Positions 17,162 through 27,230 are shown, numbered from the stretch's first letter. The stretch is 64,000 bases of DNA from Candidatus Paceibacterota bacterium (GCA_035530615.1 DATKUL010000001.1:186001-250000), one strand, 5' to 3'. The notes: generated by a model not told the origin, from the letters alone. Made by a program: numbers and translations.

Positions 17162-18390
17162 AATCATCCATTTTTGTATTCGGTACAGACCTGATTGACG
17201 AGGGTTACGCCACCGTGCTGCACAATCTGAAGGATCGCGCGGGAGTAGATGCGGTCTCGCTCTCTGCGACTTACCATAATGCTCGTGACATTTTCCCACA
17301 CAATCCCCGCTCGCACGTCTATAAGCACGAAGGTGACGTCGCATGGTTTCAACCTCAGCGGGATAATTTTCGCTCAGGTCTAGTTCCAACCACAGCGCAG
17401 GAATCAAAAAGCGAAGATGTGCTCGCCAGACTCTGTGTCGAAGCCGAGCGCTTGGGAATGCCGGTCAATGCTTGGACTATCTTCCTCCACAACTCCCGCC
17501 TCGGACGGGAGCACCCAGATTGCACGACTCGCAATATTTACGGTGACGCTTATGTAACTGACCTATGTCCAGCCAACCCGCGGGTGCAGGACTACGCCCG
17601 AGAACTTTGCGAAGACATCACTCGCTATCCAGTCGCCAGCATTCTGGCGGAAAGCCTTCACTACCGCCCGTTTGAACACGGTCTGCATCACGAAAGATAT
17701 TTACTCGATATTCCCCTAACTATGCGAAACTATTTATCACTCTGCTTCTGTAAGTACTGCACGGCTGCGGCATCAGATTCGGGTGTAGACGTCGAGACAC
17801 TGGGTACCGAGTTGCGAACCCAACTCGATCAGTTATGGCTCGACGAACCTTCTCAAACAGGAACGTCTCCACTCCCACTTGGCAACGAATTGCAAACAAA
17901 GTTAGACGCCTATATGGATGTTCGTGAGCGGACTGTTACCAATCTGATTTCTGATGCCCGAGGTGTGGCAGCGGCACATGGTGTGGAATTCACGTTCATC
18001 GACCATGGAGGCGCCATGCCTCATGTGATGCGAGGAACTACTGCCGATGACTCGATCACCGTTCTCTCTCGCAAACTCGGAGTCAACGTGAGAGAAGCGG
18101 CCTCGGTCAGCGATGAACTATCAATTTTAGGGTACGTCGATACACCTGATCGTCTCGAGAGAAAGATAACCGCCTACCGCGATACCGTCAGTCCGGTAAC
18201 TCCTTTCTCTGTCGTGTTGAGACCACTGATCCCGGACTCTGAAGATGCCGATAATTTCAGCGCCAAGGTCAGAGTCGTAAAAAAATCTGGGGCAGTCGCC
18301 TTACATATCTACCATTACGCGCTCATGCCATTGCGTCGCCTAGATTGGATCCGCACGGCTTTGACCCAAGACGCAGGTCCCCAGTCGTGA
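17158..18390 (+). CDS. Unrecognised 410-residue protein, probably a TIM-barrel enzyme
   Basis: I do not recognise this family with certainty. It has no signal peptide. Alternating strand/helix pattern, a possible catalytic Glu in SILAESLHYRP and many conserved-looking aromatic and His residues suggest a glycosidase-like barrel. A cysteine cluster LCFCKYC lies near residue 200, which could bind a metal. The start overlaps the D-aminoacylase stop by four bases, so it belongs to the same pathway. No function is assigned. Confidence 0.75.
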   Translation: MKSSIFVFGTDLIDEGYATVLHNLKDRAGVDAVSLSATYHNARDIFPHNPRSHVYKHEGDVAWFQPQRDNFRSGLVPTTAQESKSEDVLARLCVEAERLGMPVNAWTIFLHNSRLGREHPDCTTRNIYGDAYVTDLCPANPRVQDYARELCEDITRYPVASILAESLHYRPFEHGLHHERYLLDIPLTMRNYLSLCFCKYCTAAASDSGVDVETLGTELRTQLDQLWLDEPSQTGTSPLPLGNELQTKLDAYMDVRERTVTNLISDARGVAAAHGVEFTFIDHGGAMPHVMRGTTADDSITVLSRKLGVNVREAASVSDELSILGYVDTPDRLERKITAYRDTVSPVTPFSVVLRPLIPDSEDADNFSAKVRVVKKSGAVALHIYHYALMPLRRLDWIRTALTQDAGPQS

Positions 18391-18447
18391 GCGGAACATG
18401 GTGTCATAAGACTGCAGTGATCTTCTTCTCATGGAAAGGTCTGCGAC

Positions 18448-19371
18448 ATGACTGAAGACAAGCACTTTAAAAAACAGGTCACGCCTGCACCAACTCAGGA
18501 GCCAGTACTCATCATGATCAAAGCAACACTCGGAATGGGTTCGTTGGAACCGCTTTTTGAGCGACTAGTCCCAACAGATCCTCATATAAACGTGCTCGAC
18601 TTAGGGATCACTCGCGGAGACGGCATCTTCGAGTCCATCGGCGTGATCAACGGTACGGCCCTCGAACTTGAACCACACCTCACCAGACTGTGTCACTCGG
18701 CAATAATGCTTAACCTGCCAGAACTCAATCTCGATGCCATTCGAGCAGCCGTTCTCGCGGCCATCGATGCACATACCCCAGTTCCTGAACTTCTCGTGAA
18801 AGTATTTGTTACGCGCGGGATTGAGGGAACCAATGTGCCTTCTGCCTGGATCTACGCCACCCAGACTCCCGACTATTACCTTGAACGGACCGAAGGAATT
18901 CGGACAATCACGCTCGATCGCGGATACCGCCATGATGTGACGCTTACATCGCCGTGGCTTTTGCAAGGTGCGAAAACGCTCTCCTATGCCGTCAACTTAG
19001 CGGCTCTTCGAGAAGCAAAGCGGCGCGGCGCGAGCGACGCGATTTTCCTCAGTAGCGATGGTTTCGCTTTAGAGGGTTCTACTTCCAGCCTGATCATTCG
19101 CAACGACACTGGGTTCCATACTCCTCGGCTCGATCTCGGCGTGCTTGCCGGAACGACTCAAGCCGCCGTCTTCCGTGTGCTTGAGTCTGCTGGCTTCACC
19201 ACTCAATACTCGTTAATTACGAGTATTGAACTCCGAGAGGCAATCAATATTTGGTTGGTATCTAGCGGTCGGCTCGTCGTCCCCGTCAACAACCTCGACG
19301 GAGTCGATATCCGGGTGGACCGCGAGTTGACCGCTCAGGTTCTTCGAAATATCACGGGCGAATCGCTGTGA
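18448..19371 (+). CDS. Class IV aminotransferase (aminodeoxychorismate lyase / D-amino acid aminotransferase type)
   Basis: A 307-residue PLP fold type IV protein. LDLGITRGDGIFESI is the usual N-terminal motif. The PLP lysine is in GAKTLSYAVN, followed by REAKRRGASDAIFLS and the substrate-side EGSTSSLII. The branched-chain, D-amino acid and aminodeoxychorismate lyase groups share these, and I cannot separate them by eye. It lies 57 bases after the unknown protein with its own GGAAAGG site. The context with D-amino acid enzymes makes a D-amino acid transaminase possible, while a folate role is equally possible. Confidence 0.8.
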   Translation: MTEDKHFKKQVTPAPTQEPVLIMIKATLGMGSLEPLFERLVPTDPHINVLDLGITRGDGIFESIGVINGTALELEPHLTRLCHSAIMLNLPELNLDAIRAAVLAAIDAHTPVPELLVKVFVTRGIEGTNVPSAWIYATQTPDYYLERTEGIRTITLDRGYRHDVTLTSPWLLQGAKTLSYAVNLAALREAKRRGASDAIFLSSDGFALEGSTSSLIIRNDTGFHTPRLDLGVLAGTTQAAVFRVLESAGFTTQYSLITSIELREAINIWLVSSGRLVVPVNNLDGVDIRVDRELTAQVLRNITGESL

Positions 19372-19397
19372 TGTCAGTCCAATAATTTCCAGCAGGT

Positions 19398-19450
19398 TCT
19401 AATAGGTCTAATAGAGTTCTAATAGAATAGATTTAATAGAATAGATTAAG
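19398..19450. repeat. A/T-rich short repeat cluster (TTCTAATAG type)
   Basis: Between two convergent genes, TCTAATAG occurs three times (19399, 19408 and 19419) followed by related TTTAATAGAATAG sequence. The units are close to self-complementary (TTCTAATAGAA). It could be a weak bidirectional transcription end or simple slippage repeats. No GC-rich hairpin is seen here. Confidence 0.45.
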
Positions 19451-19463
19451 GCATAAGGGGATC

Positions 19464-20879
19464 TTAACGTTTGGCCCCCGCCCAGCGGATCAAGAGTGCC
19501 GATAGGACCAGAATCCCGACGGCTAGCCCATTATTGATCGGGACCCCTCCATATTCGCGAACTCGGCCCGGAAAACCCCACAATCCGGTGGCTGCCAGCA
19601 TCAAGAGGGCGGATCCGGCTCCGAAAACCCCGATTCCTGCCCAGATCGATCCCCACGGATCCCGCAGAGCGCGATTAAGTGGAGAGGAGTCCCACCCAGG
19701 AAGGGCCACGTGCTCCAAAGGCCACATCAACCGGACAATCCCCCAGACTCCAATACCGAAGACGAGCCAGAAGGGGAAAGACCAGGCGACGTAACCCCAC
19801 CCTTCTGGATATGCAATGTGGTCAGCTCCGATTCTTGTCGGACGGTCCAGGCCGAGGGAATGTGAAAGGGCGAAGACCGCCGTGAGCACTGGTAGGTGCC
19901 ACAGATAGAGAGTCATCGCCGAAAGATTGACCCCAGTAATAGGTCGCCAAATATTTTCGCGCGCAAGGAGACGAGTGAGTGGTTCGTTAAGCAGTGCCAC
20001 TGCACAAACCCACACGACAGAGTGCAGCGCAAGAACAATTGTTGGCGGTGCCATATTGCTTATCGAATTCCCGGGCATTCCAACAAATGAAAATGGCCAA
20101 GGACCGATTCTTATTAGCAACGCGTTTATCAATACGCTTGAGAATAGAACTGCAAGCAGACTCCGCTTTGAGTAGATGCGAAGAATTCCACGCGCTCGCA
20201 ATGACCCGAGATAGGTTGGGACGGTCCATACGAGTACGAAATTGAGAAGTCCGATGGCCGGCCAATGTGCGAAGAGACGGAGTGAGTCAATCACTCCGGA
20301 TGCCAAAACAATTACAAAAGTAACGACAGCGGCATGTTTTGGCGAACTCGAGCGAAATAATGGCGTGAGCATCGTAATTAGTAAGTAAGCACCTAAAAAC
20401 CAGAGCAATTGCGTAGCAAGAAATAAGAGCGGTACTGCGAGAGCTCGTGGTGTAAATCGAGTTACCAGCGGAGCGATTACTCCCACGATAAGTAGAAAAG
20501 GCCAGACTGGTCGGAGCAACCGTTCAGTGCGCAACCACATCCACTCTGGGAACTTGCCGCCTCGAGCTACATGCCTATCCCACGAAATCGTATTTGCGGC
20601 ACCACCCGCAAAGAATAGGAGAGGGATGATTTGAAATATCCACGTCAGTACCTGCGTCCAGGGGTGCGCGGCGAGAATATTGCTAATTCTTGGGACGCCG
20701 TTTTCCCATCCGACAACTGCCATAAAGCCATGCCCAACAACAACTATTACGAGCGAGAACGCACGCGCTGCATCAACCACACGGTCTCTTTCGGCGGGGG
20801 TTTGAGCGGCTGCTTGCTCAGATGGGACACGTGAAAATAAATGTGTGCCCACTATCCGCCCCCTTTTTGATGACATCAT
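19464..20879 (-). CDS. Acyltransferase family 3 membrane protein
   Basis: A 471-residue integral membrane protein with about ten hydrophobic helices. The first carries VIVVGHGFMAVV, in which the conserved His of the OafA/acyltransferase-3 family sits. A later LYLWHLPVL segment is another hallmark of that family. These proteins transfer acyl groups to cell-surface sugars. The gene is convergent with the catabolic operon and appears to be a single unit. The substrate is unknown. Confidence 0.85.
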   Translation of the reverse strand: MMSSKRGRIVGTHLFSRVPSEQAAAQTPAERDRVVDAARAFSLVIVVVGHGFMAVVGWENGVPRISNILAAHPWTQVLTWIFQIIPLLFFAGGAANTISWDRHVARGGKFPEWMWLRTERLLRPVWPFLLIVGVIAPLVTRFTPRALAVPLLFLATQLLWFLGAYLLITMLTPLFRSSSPKHAAVVTFVIVLASGVIDSLRLFAHWPAIGLLNFVLVWTVPTYLGSLRARGILRIYSKRSLLAVLFSSVLINALLIRIGPWPFSFVGMPGNSISNMAPPTIVLALHSVVWVCAVALLNEPLTRLLARENIWRPITGVNLSAMTLYLWHLPVLTAVFALSHSLGLDRPTRIGADHIAYPEGWGYVAWSFPFWLVFGIGVWGIVRLMWPLEHVALPGWDSSPLNRALRDPWGSIWAGIGVFGAGSALLMLAATGLWGFPGRVREYGGVPINNGLAVGILVLSALLIRWAGAKR

Positions 20880-21067
20880 CCTCTTGATTGAATTTCCTTA
20901 GCAGACCCTATCCAACACTCATAAGGGGTAGTACCTAGTCCATTTGAAGTTATGACTAGTGAAGTTGTTACATTTTCGCGCTATTTTAGGCAACAATAAC
21001 TACTTTAACCAAGCGTTCAATTACTGCTTCCATTTTTCTTCATACCTCAATTCCCCTGGAGGTGCAG

Positions 21068-22078
21068 GTGCACAAAGACGACTTCGGAAAAATAAATCCG
21101 AACGACATTCCACATTCCCCCTCTGGGCGAATTCCACGTTGGGTGACCGACGAAGCGGAGGGTCGGATTAATCCGCGTGAAACGTGGCGTGCTGTATCAC
21201 CTGGCCAGATTCGCGCGCAAAAACGTCATTCCCGAAGGCGAAGTTTTAAAACCTTGCTTCCATTTATAGTACTGATTCTCATACTTGGAACTTCCATCTG
21301 GTCACGAAATGGTGGAAATTTTGGAACAAGACTGCATTTCATTTCCAACAATGTCCCTGTGCCAACGTCGACACTTGCTGGATCCTCCGTTGTTGGGACA
21401 TCTAACGGACCTACACCGGGAACTGAGGAGTCACCGAGCCCCATTGGAATACCAGCGCCCCTCGCTTCTACAAATAGTTCGTATAAATTCGTTCAGTACC
21501 AGGCTGATAAGACAACTCCCGTGGCGTATGACCCCTGCAGACCAATCCACTTTGTGATTCGACCAGATGGTGAACCCTTCGGCGGGAATCAAATAATTAT
21601 GGACGCCGTTTCAAGAGTCTCCGAAGCCACAGGGCTTCAATTCATCTACGACGGGGCGACTTCCGAAGCCCCCTCCGCTCAACGAGATATCTTTCAACCC
21701 GACCGTTACGGCGATCACTGGGTGCCAGTTCTTTTTGCCTGGGAGAGCGCCACAGAGAATGCCGATTTTGCGGCGAACGTAGAGGGTCAGAGCGGGAGTG
21801 CGTACGTTTCACGCGGAAGCGGGCCGAGAGTTTACGTCACCGGAATAGTCGAACTTAACTCTGAGAAATTAGCCAATTTACTTCTCACCCAGGATGGAAT
21901 TCGAGTTGTCCTCGCCGTGATTCTTCATGAACTCGGACACTTAGTTGGTCTGGGACATGTTGCTGATCAGACCCAGTTAATGTTTCCGGAAGCCAGTTCT
22001 GCGGTGACAGATTTCCAACCTGGCGATCTCACCGGTGCGGCGATTCTCGGTCGAGGTGTCTGCACACCTGATTTATAG
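21068..22078 (+). CDS. Membrane-anchored zinc metalloprotease-like protein
   Basis: About 336 residues. GGAGGT lies just upstream of a GTG at 21068; another GTG at 21062 overlaps that site. A basic cytoplasmic N-terminus (about 55 residues) precedes one membrane helix (LLPFIVLILILGTSIW) and a Ser/Thr/Pro-rich linker, giving an extracellular catalytic domain. The zinc motif HELGHLVGLGH (HExxHxxGxxH, metzincin/matrixin type) is near residue 305 and is followed by a Met-containing turn. Probably a surface protease; it could feed peptides to the importers nearby. Confidence 0.8.
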   Translation: MHKDDFGKINPNDIPHSPSGRIPRWVTDEAEGRINPRETWRAVSPGQIRAQKRHSRRRSFKTLLPFIVLILILGTSIWSRNGGNFGTRLHFISNNVPVPTSTLAGSSVVGTSNGPTPGTEESPSPIGIPAPLASTNSSYKFVQYQADKTTPVAYDPCRPIHFVIRPDGEPFGGNQIIMDAVSRVSEATGLQFIYDGATSEAPSAQRDIFQPDRYGDHWVPVLFAWESATENADFAANVEGQSGSAYVSRGSGPRVYVTGIVELNSEKLANLLLTQDGIRVVLAVILHELGHLVGLGHVADQTQLMFPEASSAVTDFQPGDLTGAAILGRGVCTPDL

Positions 22079-22264
22079 AGGTTTGATTTCTTTCTGCCAT
22101 TTTCTCCATTGAATTCACTGCCGTCATTGGCCTCAAAGTTAGTTCGCTCATTGCGAGATTATGCCCGCTGATTCGACATATTCACCAGAGTTTGCCCGAA
22201 ATACCCTCTACTTCTGCTAGATATCTGTCCTAGGATGGCAAAGTTGTCAGAGAGGACGAATTCC

Positions 22265-24805
22265 ATGCCAGGGGTAAATATCTCGCAAGTCGAGGCGCAA
22301 GAACGTTCGAAGTACCTACATATTGAGAGCTATGACGTAACGCTCAAGATCGTTCCCGATCAGGAGACTTTCTACTCCAAATCCATGGTCCGTTTTTCCT
22401 GCAACCAGCCAGGCATTGACACTTTTATCGACGCGCCAGCGCGCCGAATTATCTCGGCAACACTCAACGGCGTGGCAATAGATATTTCGCATTTCGACGG
22501 TGAGACCGTCTTCCTTAAGAACCTAGCCGCAGAGAACGAACTCGTCATCGAGTCCGATGCAATCTTCTCTAAAGACGGCGAGGGACTTCAATACTCGGTT
22601 GATCCTGCCGATCAGGAGGTCTACCTCTACTCGCAATGTGCACCTGCCCTAACCCGACACATGTATGCCTGCTTTGATCAGCCAGATTTGAAAGCAACCT
22701 TCACGCTTACGGCGACCGTACCCAACCATTGGGAAGCGATTTCAAATAGCCCGGTCGAATCCAAGATACCAGCAGGCTCGGAGTACACCACCTGGAGATT
22801 CTTCCCAACCGCCCGCATTGCTACATACGTGACCGCTTTCATCGCTGGCCCATATCACCATGTTCATGATGATTACGTCGGAGAGAAGAAGATTCCACTC
22901 GGTCTCTACTGCCGCAAGTCTCTTGCTCCACACTTGGACCACGAAGCGATTTTCAAAATTACTAAACAAGGTTTCAAATATTTTGAGAAAGTATTCGGAC
23001 TTGCATACCCCTTTGATAAATACGACCAGATTGCCGTGGTTGATTACAACTGGGGCGCTATGGAAAATGTCGGAGCGGTAACTTTCAAGGAAGAACTCTT
23101 CGTCTACAGAAGCAAAGTAACCGAACGTCTCTATAAATATCGAGTCAACACAATCCTCCACGAAATGTCGCACATGTGGTTTGGCAACCTGGTCACCATG
23201 CAGTGGTGGGACGACCTATGGCTAAATGAATCCTTCGCCACGTGGGCCGCTTTCACCGCCACCGATGAATGCACCGAGTTCAAGAACACCTGGACAGACT
23301 TCAATGCTCGACAAAAGACATGGGCCCTTCGGCAAGATCAGTTGTCGTCAACTCACCCGATAGTTGTGGATGTTAAGGACATCGAAACAGCGAACTCTAA
23401 TTTCGACGGTATCACCTACGCCAAAGGCGCCTCCGTCCTCATGCAATTCGTGGCATATGTAGGACGCGATAACTTCATTCGAGGTCTACAGAAATACTTT
23501 GCAAAGCACGCATATAAGAACACGACCCTTGCCGATCTTCTCGCTGAGATGGAAGCGACGAGTGGGCGCGACCTGAAGGCATGGTCGGCAACGTGGCTGC
23601 AAACTGCGGGCGTCAACACACTGCGGCCAGTTCTAGAGATTTCAGGCGGCATCTACACCGCAGCGGGAATCAAGCAAGAAGCACCCACAATGCCGGCCGG
23701 ATCAACGGAACTTCGCCCCCACCGAATGGCAATTGGCCTCTATGACCTCCGGCATGGGTCGCTCCTGCGCAGAAAAATAGTTGAACTGGATGTATCTGGT
23801 GCCATCACCCATGTTCCCGAACTAATCGGTGAGAAAGCCGCCGACCTTGTTCTCATTAACGACAAGGATATGACTTACGCGAAAACCCGCTTTGATGCGA
23901 ATTCAATAGCGACGCTGAAGAGCCACATTGGGGATATCAGCGACTCACTTGCCCGAGCGCTCTGTTTCAGCGCAACGTGGGACATGCTCCGCGATGCTGA
24001 AATATCTTCAACCGATTTCGTTGACATCGCACTTGCTGGTCTGCCCGGAGAATCCGAGATCACTGTTGTCGCACAGATCGCCGAGCAGTTGGCAATCGCT
24101 GTCAACCAATATGCCCATCCTTCGGTGAGAGATGCACTTCGTTCACGAACTGCCAGTGGATTGGAATCGCTCCTGGATTCCGCGGAGCCCGGTAGCGACC
24201 ACCAACTCCAATACGCACGTTCATTTGCAACCCTTGCAATCACACCTGAACAGAACCAGCGAATCCTGTCGGTTCTCAAAGGCCAACTTCAAGGACTCAC
24301 ACTCGACGCCGACATGCGCTGGCACTTGCTCTGTGCACTCGCCGAACGCGGGCTCATCACCCGAGTCGAATTGGATAAAGAATTGGAGAAAGACCCCTCT
24401 ACTTTGGGTGAGCTGAGCCATCTACACGCAATAGCAGCGCTTCCAACCCCCGCGGACAAGGCAAAAGCTTGGGCGCAGATTGTGAGCGAAGAGACTTCAA
24501 ATGCCAATCGCATCGCGTTGATCAACGGTTTCAATAGTGCGTTGAATCGCGATCTGATTGAAAGTTATGTCGACAACTACTTCGAAATGTTGTTGATAAT
24601 GTCCGAGCGCAAATCCTTCGAATCAGCAACCCGCTTCACTGAATATGCATTCCCAATTTATATAACAACGCAAACAACGCTGGATAAAGCCAACTACTGG
24701 CTTGACGTCACTGGCAAAGACGCCGCATCGGCTTTACGTCGTCGGATAGCAGAAGCACGCGATTCGCTCGCTCGTGCTCTTCGCGTGCAATCGCGAGAGG
24801 TATAA
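22265..24805 (+). CDS. pepN: Aminopeptidase N (M1 family)
   Basis: An M1 zinc aminopeptidase of 846 residues from the ATG at 22265. I prefer this start because MPGVNISQVEAQ matches the usual actinobacterial start; another ATG is 30 bases upstream. The exopeptidase motif GAMEN and the zinc motif HEMSHMWFGNLVT with the downstream NESFA glutamate are intact. It removes N-terminal residues from peptides in the cytoplasm. Its place next to a peptide transporter locus is functionally sensible. Confidence 0.95.
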   Translation: MPGVNISQVEAQERSKYLHIESYDVTLKIVPDQETFYSKSMVRFSCNQPGIDTFIDAPARRIISATLNGVAIDISHFDGETVFLKNLAAENELVIESDAIFSKDGEGLQYSVDPADQEVYLYSQCAPALTRHMYACFDQPDLKATFTLTATVPNHWEAISNSPVESKIPAGSEYTTWRFFPTARIATYVTAFIAGPYHHVHDDYVGEKKIPLGLYCRKSLAPHLDHEAIFKITKQGFKYFEKVFGLAYPFDKYDQIAVVDYNWGAMENVGAVTFKEELFVYRSKVTERLYKYRVNTILHEMSHMWFGNLVTMQWWDDLWLNESFATWAAFTATDECTEFKNTWTDFNARQKTWALRQDQLSSTHPIVVDVKDIETANSNFDGITYAKGASVLMQFVAYVGRDNFIRGLQKYFAKHAYKNTTLADLLAEMEATSGRDLKAWSATWLQTAGVNTLRPVLEISGGIYTAAGIKQEAPTMPAGSTELRPHRMAIGLYDLRHGSLLRRKIVELDVSGAITHVPELIGEKAADLVLINDKDMTYAKTRFDANSIATLKSHIGDISDSLARALCFSATWDMLRDAEISSTDFVDIALAGLPGESEITVVAQIAEQLAIAVNQYAHPSVRDALRSRTASGLESLLDSAEPGSDHQLQYARSFATLAITPEQNQRILSVLKGQLQGLTLDADMRWHLLCALAERGLITRVELDKELEKDPSTLGELSHLHAIAALPTPADKAKAWAQIVSEETSNANRIALINGFNSALNRDLIESYVDNYFEMLLIMSERKSFESATRFTEYAFPIYITTQTTLDKANYWLDVTGKDAASALRRRIAEARDSLARALRVQSREV

Positions 24806-24886
24806 GTCGGGATTGTGCAATGAATATGCAAATGCGAATGAATATTGTGGTTGGACTTTGAACTATCGCCTTAGGTAATCTGCACC

Positions 24887-25597
24887 ATGAGTCTCATAGC
24901 CAAGGTTTCACATACAGATTGGGATGCGTGGAGAGCTAAACGAATTTCCTCTCTCGTGTCACCTACTGGCAATCTCGCGTTAATTGAAACACGTTGGCAA
25001 CACGATGATGAAGAGTTGACATTAGAAGAAGCAGTAGCTGGACAACCAGAAACAGTGACCGCAACGAGACTGGTGCGTAGAGACTTCGAAGGAAAGATTA
25101 TTGGGAATGGAATTCGACTGTGGGATTCCAACTCAGAAGCTATCCGTTCTTTTAGCACTATTGATGTATACCCTTTTGATCCCAAGTGGATTTTTGAAGG
25201 TACGTTCACCGCATTTTCCGAATCTCGACCCGTTCCATTTGAATATGTAAGAGAGACACCCGGTCTGCGTGACTTAGCGGTGCCCGGTGAAATCAGAGTC
25301 ACTATTGCGGGTACCGAATACGTCCTTGATGCATTTGATGACGATGGTCCACTACTGCTCGTCTTCGGTGATCCAACAAACCGTACCGAGACTTACCCAG
25401 CAGGACGATTCCTTTTCGTCCACCGAATTGAGGGCTCTGAGCGAGTGATAGTCGATTTCAATCGAGCTTTCGTGCCTCCATGTGGCTTCTCAATACATTA
25501 TAACTGCCCCCTTCCGCCACCACAGAATCGGCTGCAGGTGCCGGTTTACGCCGGCGAGAAGAATCCAATATTTCGTAACGACTACGAAATTCACTAA
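24887..25597 (+). CDS. DUF1684 family protein, copy 1
   Basis: A 236-residue soluble protein matching the DUF1684 pattern. WDAWRAKR and SPTGNLALI lie at the N-terminus, AGRFLFV is in the centre, and VDFNRAFVPPCGFS and CPLPPPQNRL lie near the C-terminus. The biochemical function of the family is unknown. A close homologue lies at 29870-30565, and each copy directly precedes a binding-protein gene. This copy is 49 bases upstream of the lipoprotein. The pairing suggests the protein processes or senses the imported compound. Confidence 0.85.
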   Translation: MSLIAKVSHTDWDAWRAKRISSLVSPTGNLALIETRWQHDDEELTLEEAVAGQPETVTATRLVRRDFEGKIIGNGIRLWDSNSEAIRSFSTIDVYPFDPKWIFEGTFTAFSESRPVPFEYVRETPGLRDLAVPGEIRVTIAGTEYVLDAFDDDGPLLLVFGDPTNRTETYPAGRFLFVHRIEGSERVIVDFNRAFVPPCGFSIHYNCPLPPPQNRLQVPVYAGEKNPIFRNDYEIH

Positions 25598-25646
25598 GAG
25601 ATTTAAACCATCCACGACACCCAAAGAGCTGCTAAGGAGAAAAGTA

Positions 25647-27146
25647 ATGGTTAAAAGGAACGGGAAAAAAGTCAGATGGCTGGGCGTTGCCATAGCCTTA
25701 GCACTCACCCTCGTTGGGTGTTCTTCAAGTACGGAGACGACCACTGCATCGGACGCAACGATTAATATCGGCTCACTTTACGAACCTCAGAATTTAGATA
25801 ACACCGGCGGTGGTGGACAAGGCGTGAATGAGGCGCTCAATGGAAATGTTTACGAGGGCCTGTTCAGCCTGACCGATTCGGGAAAAGTTGAAAACCTGCT
25901 AGCTACCGATTCCCAGGTAAACGCAGATGGTCTTACCTACACGTTTACCCTGCGGAGCGACGTCAATTTTCACTCCGGAAAAGCGCTTACCTCATCCGAT
26001 GTGAAGTACAGCATTGAGAAAGTAACCGCTGCAGATTCTCAATCGGCGCGCAAGAGCAGTTTCGAAATGATCGATTCAATCACTACCCCTGATGACCAGA
26101 CAGTTGTAGTGACACTCAAGACAAGGTCGATCTCATTTGTTTACAACCTAAGTTACATCTGGGTCATCAACTCCGAGGCCAAAGACATAAAGGCCACGGA
26201 AGATGGAACTGGTCCGTACACGCTGACTGAATGGAAGCATGGATCGACTCTCTCATTAACCCGATTCGATGGTTATTGGGGCACGCCAGCGAAGAATAAA
26301 GTCGCCGTATTCCACTATTTCACCGACGCAACCGCACTTAACAATGCCCTCCTAACAAACGCGGTCGATGTTGTTACAAGTGAGCAGAGTCCAGATGCTC
26401 TCTCCCAGTTCAAGAATTCAAAATTCACGATCAATAATGGTCAGTCGACGACAAAGCTCCTGCTTGTCTTCAATGATCGTGTAGCCCCTTTTAACAAGCC
26501 GCTGGTCCGCAAAGCGATCACGTCTGCCATAGATAACAAGAAATTGCTTTCATCTATCTGGGGAGAGTACGGAACGTTGATTGGCTCGATGGTCCCACCT
26601 ACCGATCCTTGGTATGAAGACCTCACTACTGTAAATCCCTATGACATTACTCTGGCAAAGAAGGAACTGGCCGACGCGGGGTATCCAAACGGATTCACCT
26701 TTAGGCTCGATACTCCAAGCTACGACCCACACCCAGCCGCTGCGACTTTCATCAAGGCAGAGTTGGCAAAGGTCGGAATTACTGTCGATATAAACATCAT
26801 CACCGCAGATCAATGGTACGCGCAGGTTTATCAAAAATTGGACTACGCGGCGACCATGCAAGAGCACGTCAATGACCGCGATGTCGTTTGGTATGGCAAC
26901 CCAGATTTCTACTGGGGCTACAACAACCCAACGGTAACAAACTTGATTAATCAAGCCGAGCAGGCCAGCACCACAACAGAGCAGGCAGAACTACTCAAGC
27001 AAGCGAACAGAATCATTGTCGATGAGGCTGCTAGCGATTGGATTTACCTCTACCCACAGATCGTGGTGGCTTCAACGTCACTCTCCGGGTATCCAGTCAA
27101 CGGACTTAACTCCCAGTTCTACGCATTCAACATCACAAAGAACTAG
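25647..27146 (+). CDS. Solute-binding lipoprotein, family 5 (paralogue 1)
   Basis: I start at the ATG at 25647, preceded by AAGGAG; the frame runs further upstream across the DUF1684 gene. It has 499 residues with a lipoprotein signal ending LTLVGC-SSS, so the mature protein is lipid-anchored. Family 5 landmarks include VYEGLFSL, YTFTLRSDVNFHSGK and LVRKAITSAID. It has exactly the same length as the paralogue at 30623 and aligns throughout by eye. It probably serves the permease/ATPase set encoded at 32.2-35.7 kb. Confidence 0.9.
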   Translation: MVKRNGKKVRWLGVAIALALTLVGCSSSTETTTASDATINIGSLYEPQNLDNTGGGGQGVNEALNGNVYEGLFSLTDSGKVENLLATDSQVNADGLTYTFTLRSDVNFHSGKALTSSDVKYSIEKVTAADSQSARKSSFEMIDSITTPDDQTVVVTLKTRSISFVYNLSYIWVINSEAKDIKATEDGTGPYTLTEWKHGSTLSLTRFDGYWGTPAKNKVAVFHYFTDATALNNALLTNAVDVVTSEQSPDALSQFKNSKFTINNGQSTTKLLLVFNDRVAPFNKPLVRKAITSAIDNKKLLSSIWGEYGTLIGSMVPPTDPWYEDLTTVNPYDITLAKKELADAGYPNGFTFRLDTPSYDPHPAAATFIKAELAKVGITVDINIITADQWYAQVYQKLDYAATMQEHVNDRDVVWYGNPDFYWGYNNPTVTNLINQAEQASTTTEQAELLKQANRIIVDEAASDWIYLYPQIVVASTSLSGYPVNGLNSQFYAFNITKN

Positions 27147-27178
27147 GAGCAGCTCCACCCACTTGACTAGATCCGTAG

Positions 27179-27213
27179 CCAGCCCGGGTCTCCTAAATGG
27201 AGACCCGGGCTGG
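27179..27213. terminator. Strong hairpin terminator between convergent genes
   Basis: A perfect 15-base-pair stem (CCAGCCCGGGTCTCC and its complement) with loop TAAAT lies between the lipoprotein stop and the convergent DUF1028 gene. No clear T-run follows on either strand, but position and strength indicate a bidirectional transcription end. Confidence 0.8.
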
Positions 27214-27230
27214 CTCGTATATATGGAGAA

